DNA from: Alopecurus myosuroides
Taxonomy: Eukaryota > Streptophyta > Magnoliopsida > Poales > Poaceae
Direction of reading: 5' to 3'
DNA length: 64,000 nt
Assembly (NCBI GenBank): GCA_028641055.1
Contig: CM054061.1
Location: 60,656,974 to 60,720,973 of the forward strand
In this document: piece after piece, positions 45,610 to 56,014 of the stretch
How the letters are laid out: each line of letters begins with the position of its first letter
How positions within the stretch are numbered: position 1 is the stretch's first letter
Notes under the pieces: generated by a model
What the model was told of the DNA's origin: nothing
Database searches by the model: none
What the model saw: only the letters and a program-made list of their open reading frames with translations
Position numbers and translations under genes: made by a program

Positions 45610-46285
45610 AGCGAATCAGTACTCTGGAGCAAGGAACTCCGGCGCGGCCATGCCAGAGAGTAGGAAAAGATAGGGTGTCCATAATCCATGCCACTTTCCG
45701 TGGATAGGCGCTCCAACTTGCCCGTTTCCAGATGGAACGAGAAGCGCCCATACCCCGTCGTTCTGATGAACACCTTCCCTGTGCGACCGGCGTCCATGTC
45801 GCTGGGATAGACGCTCAGAACCCTGAACATCGGGTGTGTGGGCAGGCCAGGAATCATGTCGCGGAGCACGCGCAAGTCCACAAGTTCCTCTCCAGAAGCC
45901 AACCCCTGTCGCTCCACTTGGCCTCCCCGCGTACCCAGAGCTGCAGCTCACTGTTAGCGTCGGTGACCAGGCAGAGCCGCCCATCTTCCGGCGTCTCGCC
46001 GACGCGGTACTTTGCGGTACGGAGCACGCCCGGCAACGGCAGGTAGGAGGACTTGAGTGTGGAAGGGTCGAGCACGAGCAGGCGCCAGGAGTTGCAGATG
46101 TGCCAGTAGATCTTCCCGGCGGCGTGCACGCGGGAGAGAATCGCGGAGCCCACGTAGTACCTGGAGCTGCACCAAATGCGGTCATCGAGCACCGTGTCAC
46201 GCGGAGGCGGTGGAAGGAGCACGCTGCGGCGGGTGGCCGGGTCGAGGACGAGAAAGCGGGGGACGATGGCCTTGGGGAGTTTCAC
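45610..46285 (-). pseudogene. F-box-associated (DUF1618/beta-propeller-like) gene fragment captured in CACTA element D
   Basis: On the minus strand it reads RFLVLDPATRRSVLLPPPP, then HICNSWRLLVLDPSTLKSSY, DGRLCLVTDANSELQLWVRG and DAGRTGKVFIRTTGYGRFSF, in the order seen in grass F-box proteins with an associated C-terminal domain. The frame shifts near 45910 and again near 45650 (SLAWP then APEFLAPEY in another frame). There is no F-box and no start region: the fragment begins inside the domain where the element's subterminal repeats begin (46330). Such proteins normally select substrates for SCF ubiquitin ligases. This piece cannot. The abrupt join to transposon repeats indicates transduplication. 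Confidence 0.7.
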
Positions 46286-46674
46286 GCCCGGTTCGAGGAG
46301 CAGGAGGCCTTGGTGGGAGTGGTAGAATACGCGAGGCGCATAGGACCAAAGTGCGCCTCCTATAAGTTACGCGAGGCGCATATTGGAAAGCGCCTCTTAT
46401 AACTCCAGCATCCACCCGGACCCACATAAACTATACGAGGCGCATTATGCAGTAGGATGCGCATAAGGCCACATACGCCTCGCATAACCTGGGGCTAGGA
46501 GGCTGTGGTCCCCACATGAAGTATGCGAGGCACATATTTTGGACGTGCGCCTCCTATATATGCATTATAGCAGGCACATCTTGCTAGTGCGCCTCGCATA
46601 ATATATAGGAGGCGTATTTTGCCAATATGCGCCTCGAGCCCTCACTTCCTCCTATAGGCTTTTCTCTAGTAGTG

Positions 46675-47812
46675 GCTCTGGAGACCCTCTCCGGTGAAAC
46701 CCTAGCTCCGCTGGAGAAAAGCCTAGCTTATATGTCTACACCCGGTACCGACATCAAAAGGGGGTAGCACAGTGCAACTTTTTGCTTGTTTGTGTTAGGG
46801 TAGCCCCAAGGAACACCCACAATAAATTTATACCGTAAATCTTCACAAGATTCTCTCCGGTTCAACCGCAGTCGGAGTTTGCACCTATATGTCCACAAAC
46901 TCACTACATAGAAACTGATGAGGGTGAAACTACTAACATCTCATAGTGGAATCTTGGAAATCTACAATCCAAAACACACCTGTACACACCTAGTATAGCA
47001 CCACCTAGATTTTATTTGGATTCCGACGCTCCAGAGCCTCTCTCCGGCGAAATCCTAGCCCCGTTGGAGAAAAGTTGAGCTTATAGGTCTACACCCGCTA
47101 TCGGCGTCAAAAGGGGTAGAAAAGTGCAAATTTTTGCTAGGTTGTATTAGGTATCCCATAGAAACACCCACAACAAACTTATACACCCACTCTTCACAAG
47201 ATTCCCTCTGGTTCGACCGAAGTGGAAGTTTCCACCTATAAGTCCACAAACTCACTAGGGAGAAACTGATGACGGTGAAACCGCTAACATCCCGGAGTGC
47301 AATCTTGGATATCGATAACCCAAAAAAACTTGTACATACTTGATATGTCACCACCTAGTTTTTGGTTGGATTCCGATGCTCCGGAGCCCCTCTCCAGCAA
47401 AATCCTAGCCCCGATGGAGAAAACCCCAGTTTATATGTCTGCACTCGGTACCAACGTCAAAAGGGGGTAGAAAAGTGCAACTTTTGCTTGGTTGTGTTAG
47501 GGTAGCCTGTAGGAACAACCAAAACTACATATACCCCAACTCTTCACAAGATGCCCTCATGTTCGACCAAAGTGGGATTTTCCACCTATAAGTCCACAAA
47601 CTCACTAGAGAGAAACCGATAATGGTGACTAACATCCTTTAGTGGAATTTTGTACATCTACAATCCAAAATACACTTATACACACTTGGTATGGCAACAC
47701 CTAGATTTTGGTTAGATTCGGACGCTATGGGGTCCCTCTCCGGCGAAACCCTAGCCCCGTTGGAGAAAAGCCCAGCTTATATGTTTACACCCGGTACCGG
47801 CATCAAAAGGAG
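46675..47812 (+). repeat. About 350 bp tandem units of CACTA element C
   Basis: CCTAG(C)CCCG(T/A)TGGAGAAAA recurs near 46701, 47053, 47404 and 47749 (spacings 352, 351, 345). Each unit also has TATGTCTACACCCGGTACC, GTCAAAAGGGGGTAG, CACAAGATTCCCTC and TTGGTTGGATTCCGATGCT. Part of a unit lies before element D (34730-34796) and another after element E (49036-49300), so the array predates both insertions. There are no coding frames. Confidence 0.9.
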
Positions 47813-49035
47813 ATAGGCTATAGCCACCACTTTACCGCTGGCGAACAGAGATATACGTTCGCCAGCGATGTTACCGCTGGGCAACACGAATCCTTGTTCG
47901 CCAGCGCTACTCATGTTACCGCTAGCGAACATGCCATTTTGTTCGCCGGCGGTAACGATGGCCGCGAGGGTGCGGGCAGCCATAAGTACTGCTGGCGAAG
48001 AGGGGTGCTGGTTCGCCAGCGCTACGTAACTTAGCGCTGGCGAACAGGGGAGCTGGTTCGCCAGCGGTATTGTTACCGCTGGGCAACATGTAGGTTCGCG
48101 AGCGCTAAGTATATCGATGGCCAACCACTATTTTTGTTCGCCAGCGTTAAATTTTGAATTTTCCCTCCCTCCTGTGGACCGCCTTTTTTACTTTTCTAAA
48201 GCAGAAACAAAAATGATAAAATATTCAAAAAAATAAAAAAATTAATATGTGGGTAGGGTGTACTGTGTAGTTGATATAGAAAATTTGAAATATTCTATTT
48301 GACCTTTTATGCAAAATTCAAAAATAAAACGTAAAATAATCATAACTTTTGCATACGACGTCGAAAAAACGCGTTTAATATATCAAAAGAATCGTGAGCA
48401 AATTACCAAAGGAAAAAAAGTTATTTGAGACAAACCAAATTTTCCTACAAAATCAAATTAATAAAAAAATTATAAAAGATAATATGGATGTCATATTTGG
48501 ATTCCTCGTATTTTTCTGATCAATTTAGACATATAATTTGTCGAATTTGTAATTACGGATTTATAGATATGGTCCAGTAGTTAAAAAGGATTGATAGTAC
48601 TATACTTACAAAAAAGAATGATGGAGTCATAGGTATCTCATGGGGATGGAAATAAGAAGTTAAGCGTGCTGGGACTAGAGTAGTGGAAGGATGAGTGACC
48701 GACCGGGAAGTGGGAAATTAAAATTGAAATAAAGCAACAAAAAGCAAAAAAATCTACACTGCGATTATAGGTTCCCCAATTCAAATGTTTTGAAATTTTA
48801 AAAAAATATTATGCGAAAAAATTTATTTTCAAAATTTCAAATTGTTCGCCAATAGTAACTCCGTAGCGCTGGCGAACAGGACTGATTCGCCAGCGGTATC
48901 TCCATAGCGCTGGCGAACATGACTTGTTCAGCAGCGGTAACCTGCTACCACTGGCGAGTTAGCGCTGCCAAACACATGTTCGCCAGCGGTAGAAAAATCT
49001 TGTTCGTCATTGGTAAGCCTTTTCCTACTAGTGTT
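47813..49035 (+). mobile_element. Small non-autonomous CACTA element E, CGCTGGCGAAC family, 5' end eroded
   Basis: The right end is TTTTCCTACTAGTG at 49022-49035. Both ends carry alternating TTACCGCTGGCGAAC and GTTCGCCAGCGGTA copies (47833-48150 and 48843-49010). The left terminus is missing its CACTA: AGATAGGCTATAGCC follows directly on a 350 bp unit, and part of that unit is lost, so a deletion took the end. The centre is AT-rich with a plus-strand 5S-like module at 48640-48712. Confidence 0.8.
48640..48712 (+). ncRNA. 5S-rRNA-like module inside CACTA element E
   Basis: AATAAGAAGTTAAGCGTGCT is followed by GGGACTAGAGTAGTGG, AAGGATGAGTGACC and GACCGGGAAGT. It keeps the AGAGTAGT of canonical 5S, which modules B, C and Cassandra have lost, but has the GACCGACCGGGAAGT ending of Cassandra. 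The flanking AT-rich sequence also resembles elements B and C in reverse (AATATGGATGTCATATTTGG near 48480; GGATTTATAGATATGG near 48557). Confidence 0.8.
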
Positions 49036-49585
49036 GTGTTAGAGTAGCCCCTAAGAACACCCAAAACAAATTTTTATCCCAACTCTTCACAAGATTCCCT
49101 CCGGTTCGACCGAAGTGAGAGTTTCTACCTATAAGTACACAAACTCATTAGAGAGAAACCAATGAAGGTGAAACCGTTAACATTCCGGAGTGGAATCTTG
49201 GACATTTGCAACCCAAAACACACATGTACACACTTGGTATGGCACCATCTAGCTTTTGGTTGGATTCCGATGCTCTGGAGCCCCTCTCCGGCGAAACCAT
49301 TAACCCTTTATTGTTGGTTCCGTCCTTTCTCATCTAATTTTTGTAAGAATATAGTTTGAACAATATGCATGCTGATGTAGATCGGCTTATCCTTTTCGAA
49401 ACGAGTTAAAGAACGTCGAAATCCGACTTCGAATGCAAAAGTTATGCTCAAAACAGAATAAGTAGAAAAAACAGAGTGTCGTCGACGTAGCTCAAACAAA
49501 CTGCGCATTTTGGGCTGGCCTGGTCAAACTCTACGCCGACGGCCCAGACAAAAAGCCGTCTGCGTATTAGTTTATTCCCGTAGTG

Positions 49586-50163
49586 ATAGAACCGCGGGTC
49601 TGATGTGTACCAAAAAGCATAACCTACAAAAATGAAGAAGTCCTCCTTCTGTTAAATATAAAATTATTTCTAACCCACCGCATGGCTAAAAGTAACAAAC
49701 GCCCACTCAAATTTGGAGATTAACTTTCTTAGCAATCCCTTTAGCAAGTTCACAGATAATTTTGAAATATTCTTCGGAGAGGCTAGGTTGAAAGCATACT
49801 ATGCGGCCCCATTATCTTTGCAAATGGGAAATCAATAAACAAATGTTGTATATATATTCTTTGTCATGAAAACAACATTTCTTACTTTATTTTCAGTTCC
49901 TTGTTGTCAAGTTCTCCTTTGTTAAAGAAACTTTACCGTCAAGGTACCACATAAAAATCCTAGTCTTTAGTGGAATTTTTATTTTTCAAATATATGGGTG
50001 CAAAAAATCTAGTATGCACGTTCATTGAATCAAGATACATAGACCTAACCGTGGAACAACCGGCAAAAGTTAAAAACCATTCGAAAACATCTCGGGTATC
50101 GGATGGCTCATTGTTAATCAAATGATATACTATATATAACCAGCTTGTCCATTTTTCACTTGG
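49586..50163 (-). mobile_element. Degenerate L1-type LINE, 3' part (zf-RVT region)
   Basis: On the minus strand, broken frames retain zf-RVT wording, for example KVSLTKENLTT near 49940-49910 and CCFHDKEYIQHLF-like words near 49870-49830. No frame longer than 60 residues survives. It continues at 60049 after the Gypsy insertion. The 3' end abuts CACTA element C and cannot be defined. Confidence 0.5.
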
Positions 50164-50168
50164 TTAGT

Positions 50169-50721
50169 TGTCGGATATATACCAAATAGGGGTATCGAAG
50201 ATGGTGGGCCGAGTGCCGGATTACCAGGGTGGCCTAAGTGGTAGTGGGCTTAGGTCCATTAGGCGGCCCAGTAATCCGACGCGCAGAAGCCGGATTCCAG
50301 AAGAACCCGGATCACAGCCCATGTGATCTGGCTTGGAGAAGAAGACGGATTCCTTGCTTTCCAAGTTACAAGTTACCGTAGTTTTCTAGGTTTCCTATTC
50401 TGTAAGCCCTAATCCGGCTATTATATAAAGCCGGACGGGAGATAAACATAACAACGAGAGAACAGAGAAGCTCTACGCCAACTCGCCGAGAAGCTTATCC
50501 TCGCCGAGTGGTTTAGATCTAAAACCCTCACATTGTAACCCTGTTTACGGGCTTTAGTCCCAATTAGTGAGAAGTGCAGGAGTAAGCACGTCGTACTGTC
50601 GCGACGTACCGAACCTGGGTAAAATCCTGTGTTCTGTGTTACTACGCTATCCCGTTACCCCACGTCTCTACCGTAGTCTCATGGCACCCCCGTCTATGAA
50701 AACTACTACGATGTCTCGACA
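50169..50721 (+). repeat. Gypsy 5' LTR
   Basis: It begins TGTCGGATATATACC and ends GATGTCTCGACA. A TATA box, TTATATAAAG, at 50421-50430 sits in the middle and should drive the sense transcript. Differences from the 3' LTR are C/A near 50197, A/G near 50584, C/A near 50647 and the penultimate base (CA here, TA at the right end). Confidence 0.95.
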
Positions 50722-50742
50722 GTTGGCGCCCACCGTGGGGCA
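50722..50742 (+). other. Primer-binding site
   Basis: GTTGGCGCCCACCGTGGGG lies directly inside the 5' LTR. This string is a common primer site of grass Gypsy elements, and the primer tRNA was not determined here. Confidence 0.8.
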
Positions 50743-51033
50743 AACGACGTCAGGCGTAAGATTCCGATCTGGGATACTTGGCGGAATCGGAAGATCAATC
50801 ACTGTCGGAAGCTTGGAATTCGACAACGACGTCGGGCGCTTCCTCGACAACGGATCCTACATACCGGCGCAAAACCACCTGGTAAGTGCCTGTGTGTTAC
50901 CGATAGGATCTGCTAACATCTTTATCGGACTAACTGCAGAAGCAATGGGGTTTTGCGGTGGAAGCAAATTTATCCCACCCGCCCTATACCCAGTCGAAGA
51001 TGACTATGATGCCGGATTCTGCTCAGATCGCCG

Positions 51034-54000
51034 ATGACAAAAGATGACAAAAGTGATACACACTTTATCGGCATGGTGCAATCCGAAATCGCCGAAAACA
51101 CGGATGATGGAAATCCCGTGCAAGAGGCAGACAACAACGCACCCGTCATGGAGACGGAAGATCAAACACCCGTCACAGAGGCGGAAGATCCGACATCCGT
51201 CAACAAGACGATGAACTCGGAAGCAGAATCCGTGCTTGCCGCCATTGAGGCGAGGTTGGAGTCGGAAACCGGATCGGATAACTTCGACTCTGAAGACGAA
51301 GATGAGGACGCCTTCGTAAGAAAGGTTAAATCCTTTCAAGAGGGATTCCATGAAGTCTTAATGGCAAAACCGGCTGATACCACAGACGCCGGCAGCCAGG
51401 AAAGCCCTAAAACCCCTCCGCCAGTGGAAGAGAGAGAAGACAGAGAAACTTCTCCGATATTCCCCAATGTCAAGGAGATGACAGAAGATGAGCCTGTCAA
51501 AAAACCTCCCACTTCCAAGAAAAAGCACCGTGCTTCTAAAAAACTTCAATACAAAATCCGGAAGAAAAAATCAGCTGATCTCGCTGATGAAAACCTGGAA
51601 GTTGGAGATGTTAGCGGAACAAAGCCTACGGAGAAGAAATCTAAGGAAATCACTGCTCCGCCAATGACGGAACAGGAAGAGCAAGAGCTATTGCAAACAC
51701 CAGTGGGACCAGATGAACCCCCTGAGATGCTGGAAGCCAGGAGGCAAGCTTTCCAAAGGCAACAGCAACATCTACTCAGATCTCGGCAACATCTCCAACA
51801 AACCCATAATGACATCAAAGTCATGAAGGAAGAAATAGAGGAGTACGAGAGAAAGCATAGATCCGCGTTAAAACCTACTAGGTTACCCGGAATCGCAAGA
51901 CCGGAAGAACTGCCGCCAAAAGAAAGGTTCCATAACCCATCTTGGCAAAAGCAGGTAAACGGCAAAGATGCCAAGGGCGAACCAATATACAAGACCGCAG
52001 CAGAAAACGCGGAAGCAGCGTTCGCGATTCTTAACAACGATCTGTATTCCAACGGGGAAAAACTCCAAGGGGTGTATGCTTTCCTAGGAAAAGCATTGCA
52101 ACAACAACAGCGCGCTCAAGAGCGATCAGGGAGGCTGCATGATAACTCCGCCCTATGCAAGACAGCTACTTGCGCTGCTGGAGCACCTGGACCGGAAGAA
52201 CCCGGGGATTCAGACAACTCAAAAGATAAAAAAGAGGATCCGAGAAAAGACAAGAAAAACCCCGACAACAGGGATGCAGCGTCTAAAACCGGATCCCATC
52301 TCCCGAAAGATGGGTATAAACCCCATGATCGGGAAGACAAACACCGGACAGACGGCAAAATAATGCCACCTCCGAGAAACCCAGCTGAGAAAGCTGGAAG
52401 ATACGATATACCTCACAGGCGTGAGAGATCCCGGACACCGCCTAAGGACAAAGAAAGGCACAGGAGTAGAACTCCGCCTAACCCAAAAGGGCGTGAACAC
52501 GGAAGAGATAGAAACAATCCCGGAAGAGCGCGTTCGCGCAACAATGGTAGAGAAAGGAGCAGATCCCCTTCCGTCCATTCAGCCGGAAGATATTCTGCAC
52601 ACATTGACAGAGCAGAAAAAGATGATCTATACTTTGGTCCTAAATGTTTTACCGACAGGATCCGAAGAATAACGCTGCATTCTGGCTTTGCCAAGGTCGG
52701 TCCAACGTACCAGAAATACACTGGCAGCACAAACCCGGATACCTGGCTCTCGGATTACTATACAGCCGTCCAGATCAACAATGGTACAGACCTGGAAGCT
52801 GTCAAGTTTCTTCCCCTAATGCTGCTGGATGGAGCCAGAGATTGGATCAATGGATTACCGTCACGAACAGTCGATAGCTGGGACGATATGGCTAGAGTAT
52901 TTACTCAGCATTTCCGGGGAACATACAAACGCCCGAATAGCATCAACCAGCTAAACCGTTGCACGCAATTTGAGGATGAACCATACGTGGATTTCATCTC
53001 CAGATGGACAGCAATGAAGAATAGTTGCTCTGGAGTAACTGACGTACAAGCAATGCATGATTTCGTCAATGGCCTAAAACCCGGACTTGTATCGTTCATG
53101 GTTGGTTCCAAAAAGTACAAGGATCTCGGATCCATGCTTACAACCGCCAATGAGCATGCCGCAGCCGAGGATGACATCAGAGCAAGAGGAGGCAACATTG
53201 AATCATTGATACTCGCCAAGAAAACCCCTCGTTCTGACAAAAAAGCCACTCCAGAAACAACGACAAAGCCCAAAGAGGTGAACATAGCCTTTGGAGGAGA
53301 AAAGGGAAATAAGTGGAAAGGACGCAACCCAGATCCAATCAATTACACTCCAGAGGAGTGGGAAAGGATTAAGTCGGAACCTTGCGTTCACCACTCGCAA
53401 TTTGGGAAACCCACCCATACAAACGCGCAATGCCGGCTGAATAAGCACATGAAGCGCACTGCAGGGTCCGGAAATAAAGGGAAGGGTTACAAAAGGAAAC
53501 CCGCCAAACAAAAGCCAGAAGCTGACAAAGAAGACAGTGAATCGGACACTGACGAAAAAATCCAGAAACAACAGCGTAAAGGTGAACCCAAGTTTCCGAG
53601 AGTTGATGGAGAAGCAATGCTAACTTTCTTAGCAACCCCATCAGCAAAGGTGGCAAAAAGAACGCTTCGAGAAATAAACGCGGTTGTTCCGGCAACCCCG
53701 AAATTCTTGAAGTACTCCAACACACCGATAATCTGGGATCAGTCTGATCATCCCGGAAATATCCCTGAACCCGGCACACAAGCTCTTGTTGTAAGCCCTA
53801 TTGTTCAAAATACTAGGCTAAGAAGAGTGCTGATGGATGGAGGATCCAGCATTAACATAATGTACCTGGATACACTGAAGCACCTGAAGATTTCCGAGTC
53901 TCAGCTCAACTACAGCAATATACGCTTCCATGGTATCGTCCCTGGCAGGCAAGCACGATCCCTAGGAGAAATTTCCCTAGATGTCACCTTCGGAGATAAA

Positions 54001-55362
54001 GATCACTTCTGGCAGGAAAAAGTATCCTTCGAAGTAGTGCCGTTCGAAAGCGTGTATCACGCAATACTCGGACGTCCAGCTTTCGCCAAATTCATGGCAA
54101 GATCCTGTTATATTTATAACAAGCTGAAGATGCCAGGACCCAAAGGAGGAGTAATCACTATAGCTGGTGATTTTAAGCTGGCAAACGAGTTGGAGAAAGA
54201 AAACGCCCTTTGCGCTCAGAGAGTCATAGCAAAGTAAGAACTAAAGGAATTAGCCAAGGAGGTATCGCCGTCAGAAATGCCGGCAGGAAAAGAAACTCGG
54301 AAGCCAACAGACAGCTTCAAGGCATCCGAGAATACAAGACAGGTAATCCTAGATCCCAAAGATCCGACAAAATTTGTCGTCGTAGGGACTGGGATGACTG
54401 ACAAATAGGAAGGCGAGCTCATCAAGTTCCTCCGTGAGAACTGGGATATTTTTGCCTGGTGTCCAGCGGACATGCCAGGTGTACCCAGGGAACTTGCTGA
54501 GCACCAACTTAAGGTTATTCCTGGATCAAAACCCGTCAAACAAGGTCTCCGTCGATTTGACGGAAGAAGACGGAAGGCTATTGGCAAGGAAATTATCCGG
54601 CTTTTAGCGGCGGATTTCATCAAGGAAGTAATCCATACTGACTGGTCCGCAAGTCCGGTATTAGTACCGAAGAAAGACACTACTGCTCTTAGAATGTGTA
54701 TAGATTACACAGGTTTGAACAAATTGTGTCCGAAAGATAGGTTCGCATTGCCGCGAATCGATCAAATAATAGATGCTACAGCAGGCTCTGAGCTTTTATG
54801 CTTTTTGGATGCATACTCCGGGTACCACCAAATACGCATGAAAAAGGAAGATCAAATTAAGACTTCTTTCATAACCCCATACGGGACATATTATTACGTA
54901 ACCATGCCGTTTGGCCTGAAGAACGCAGGTGCAACCTACCAGCGTTGCATGCAACGTTGTTTGCATAGTCAGATTGGAAAAAATGTCCATGTTTATGTGG
55001 ACGATATTGCTGTCGTAACCAAGGAAAAAGATACACTCCTTGAGGATTTGCGAGAAACTTTCGAAAACTTACGCACCTACAAGATGAAGTTGAATCCATC
55101 TAAGTGCGTATTCGGGGTTCCCTCAGGAAAACTTCTGGGTTTCATCGTTTCTCACAAAGGAATAGAAGTTAACCCGGAAAAGATCAAGGCAATCTTTAAC
55201 ATCACAAAACCTACCTGCGTCAAAGATGTCCAAAGATTGACGGGTTCCGCAGCTGCCGTTAGCAGATTTATTAGTCGGCTGGGGGCTAAAATCCTAACGT
55301 TATACAAGTTGTTGAAGAAATCCGACAAAGTCAAGTGGATAGCAAAGCTTTGGAATACATAG
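51034..55362 (+). pseudogene. Gypsy gag-protease-RT polyprotein with two in-frame stops and C-terminal deletion
   Basis: One frame runs from 51034. A long acidic/basic N-terminal region (residues about 1-525) includes Arg-Ser-rich stretches. The gag domain follows at about residues 530-720 (WLSDYYTAVQIN, ARDWINGLP, FRGTYKRPNSINQLN), then a Cys/His segment (CVHHSQFGKPTHTNAQC) and the protease motif LMDGGSSINIMY near residue 932. TAA at 54235 and TAG at 54406 interrupt it. RT then reads in the same frame: FIKEVIHTDWSASPVLVPKK, DAYSGYHQIRMK, MPFGLKNAGATYQ and YVDDIAVV. After the RT thumb the frame jumps to a short tail ending LWNT at 55362, so RNase H and integrase are deleted. The copy cannot move by itself. 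Confidence 0.92.
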
Positions 55363-56010
55363 CAGTTATGTCTCTTCTATACTTAGTTCAATATCTATGT
55401 AAACATCTTTTGAGATCATGAAATAAAGTTGTTGGATTTCTGGTATCCATGTTTTTTACATGTTCATTATAGTAAAAGCATGTTTCCACCTTCTCTATTT
55501 CCCAATGATCTTACAAAATACTCAATGTTAACCCGAATTGTGCCTGTGTACTCGGCGTTAAGTAACTGAATGTTTTTTCAGCCTGCTAACGGCTAAAGGA
55601 AACTTGAATTGCCTGCGTGCCCAAGTTTCGGTTAAAAAGTTCCTTGTTTCTCTAAGCATTATCTGATTGCGTATGTGTTGGGTTGCTGGAACTAGTTAGT
55701 AAAAATGCCTTTAGCATGGTCCATGTTTCCGGGTTTAAACTGATTGGTTACTCCCAGTTACTCGGCATGACGATTCATATTGCTATTTGAGCCATTTCAA
55801 ACACTAAGGACAGTTAAAACATATATGCCAGAGAACTTAGAAGATAAAAGGAATAACAACATCCGAAAAACCTTGCAAAAAAATTCATAACTAATAATTG
55901 CAAAAGGCGGAATTTTTCATTCATAAAAATAGAAGCATTACATTGCAGATTACATTGAAAGAACAGTAATGCTCCTATTGTCTATTTTTTGCCATCCAGG
56001 TCAAAGGAAG
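55363..56010 (+). other. Non-coding spacer between pol remnant and antisense gene
   Basis: This is AT-rich sequence with ATGAAATAAAG near 55418 (possible polyadenylation signal for the antisense or sense transcript) and a repeated GGAAACTTGAATTGCC style. No frame of interest. Confidence 0.5.
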
Positions 56011-56014
56011 CCCT

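Larger units (their letters stand above)
34797..46674 (+). mobile_element. CACTA element D (11.9 kb), AGGCGCAT family, carrying a LINE and a host gene fragment
   Basis: The ends are CACTACTACAGAAAAG at 34797 and CTTTTCTCTAGTAGTG closing at 46674. A perfect GCT target duplication flanks it (34794-34796 and 46675-46677), and deleting it restores a unit of element C's 350 bp array (ATTCTGATGCT then CTGGAG). Subterminal copies of AGGCGCATTTCAAAATGCGC and its inverse fill 34820-35150 and 46330-46650. It has no transposase. Cargo consists of an 89 bp minisatellite, acidic DLN-type coding scraps near 36110 and 43810, a LINE insertion (36508-43335), and an F-box-associated fragment at 45610-46285. 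Confidence 0.93.
33752..49585 (+). mobile_element. Non-autonomous CACTA element C, split by two younger CACTA elements
   Basis: CACTACAGGAAAGATCC starts at 33752 and TTCCCGTAGTG ends at 49585. Both ends lead into TACGCCGACGG-type repeats, and the last 300 bp match the end of element B (CCTTTTCGAAACGAG near 49390 and 33123). Removing element D (34797-46674) and element E (about 47813-49035) leaves an element of roughly 2.7 kb: a minus-strand 5S-like module, an AT-rich zone, and 350 bp tandem units. Flanking triplets (GAT before, ATA after) do not form a clean duplication, so the pairing of the two ends rests on homology to B and on the continuity of the 350 bp array. Confidence 0.7.
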
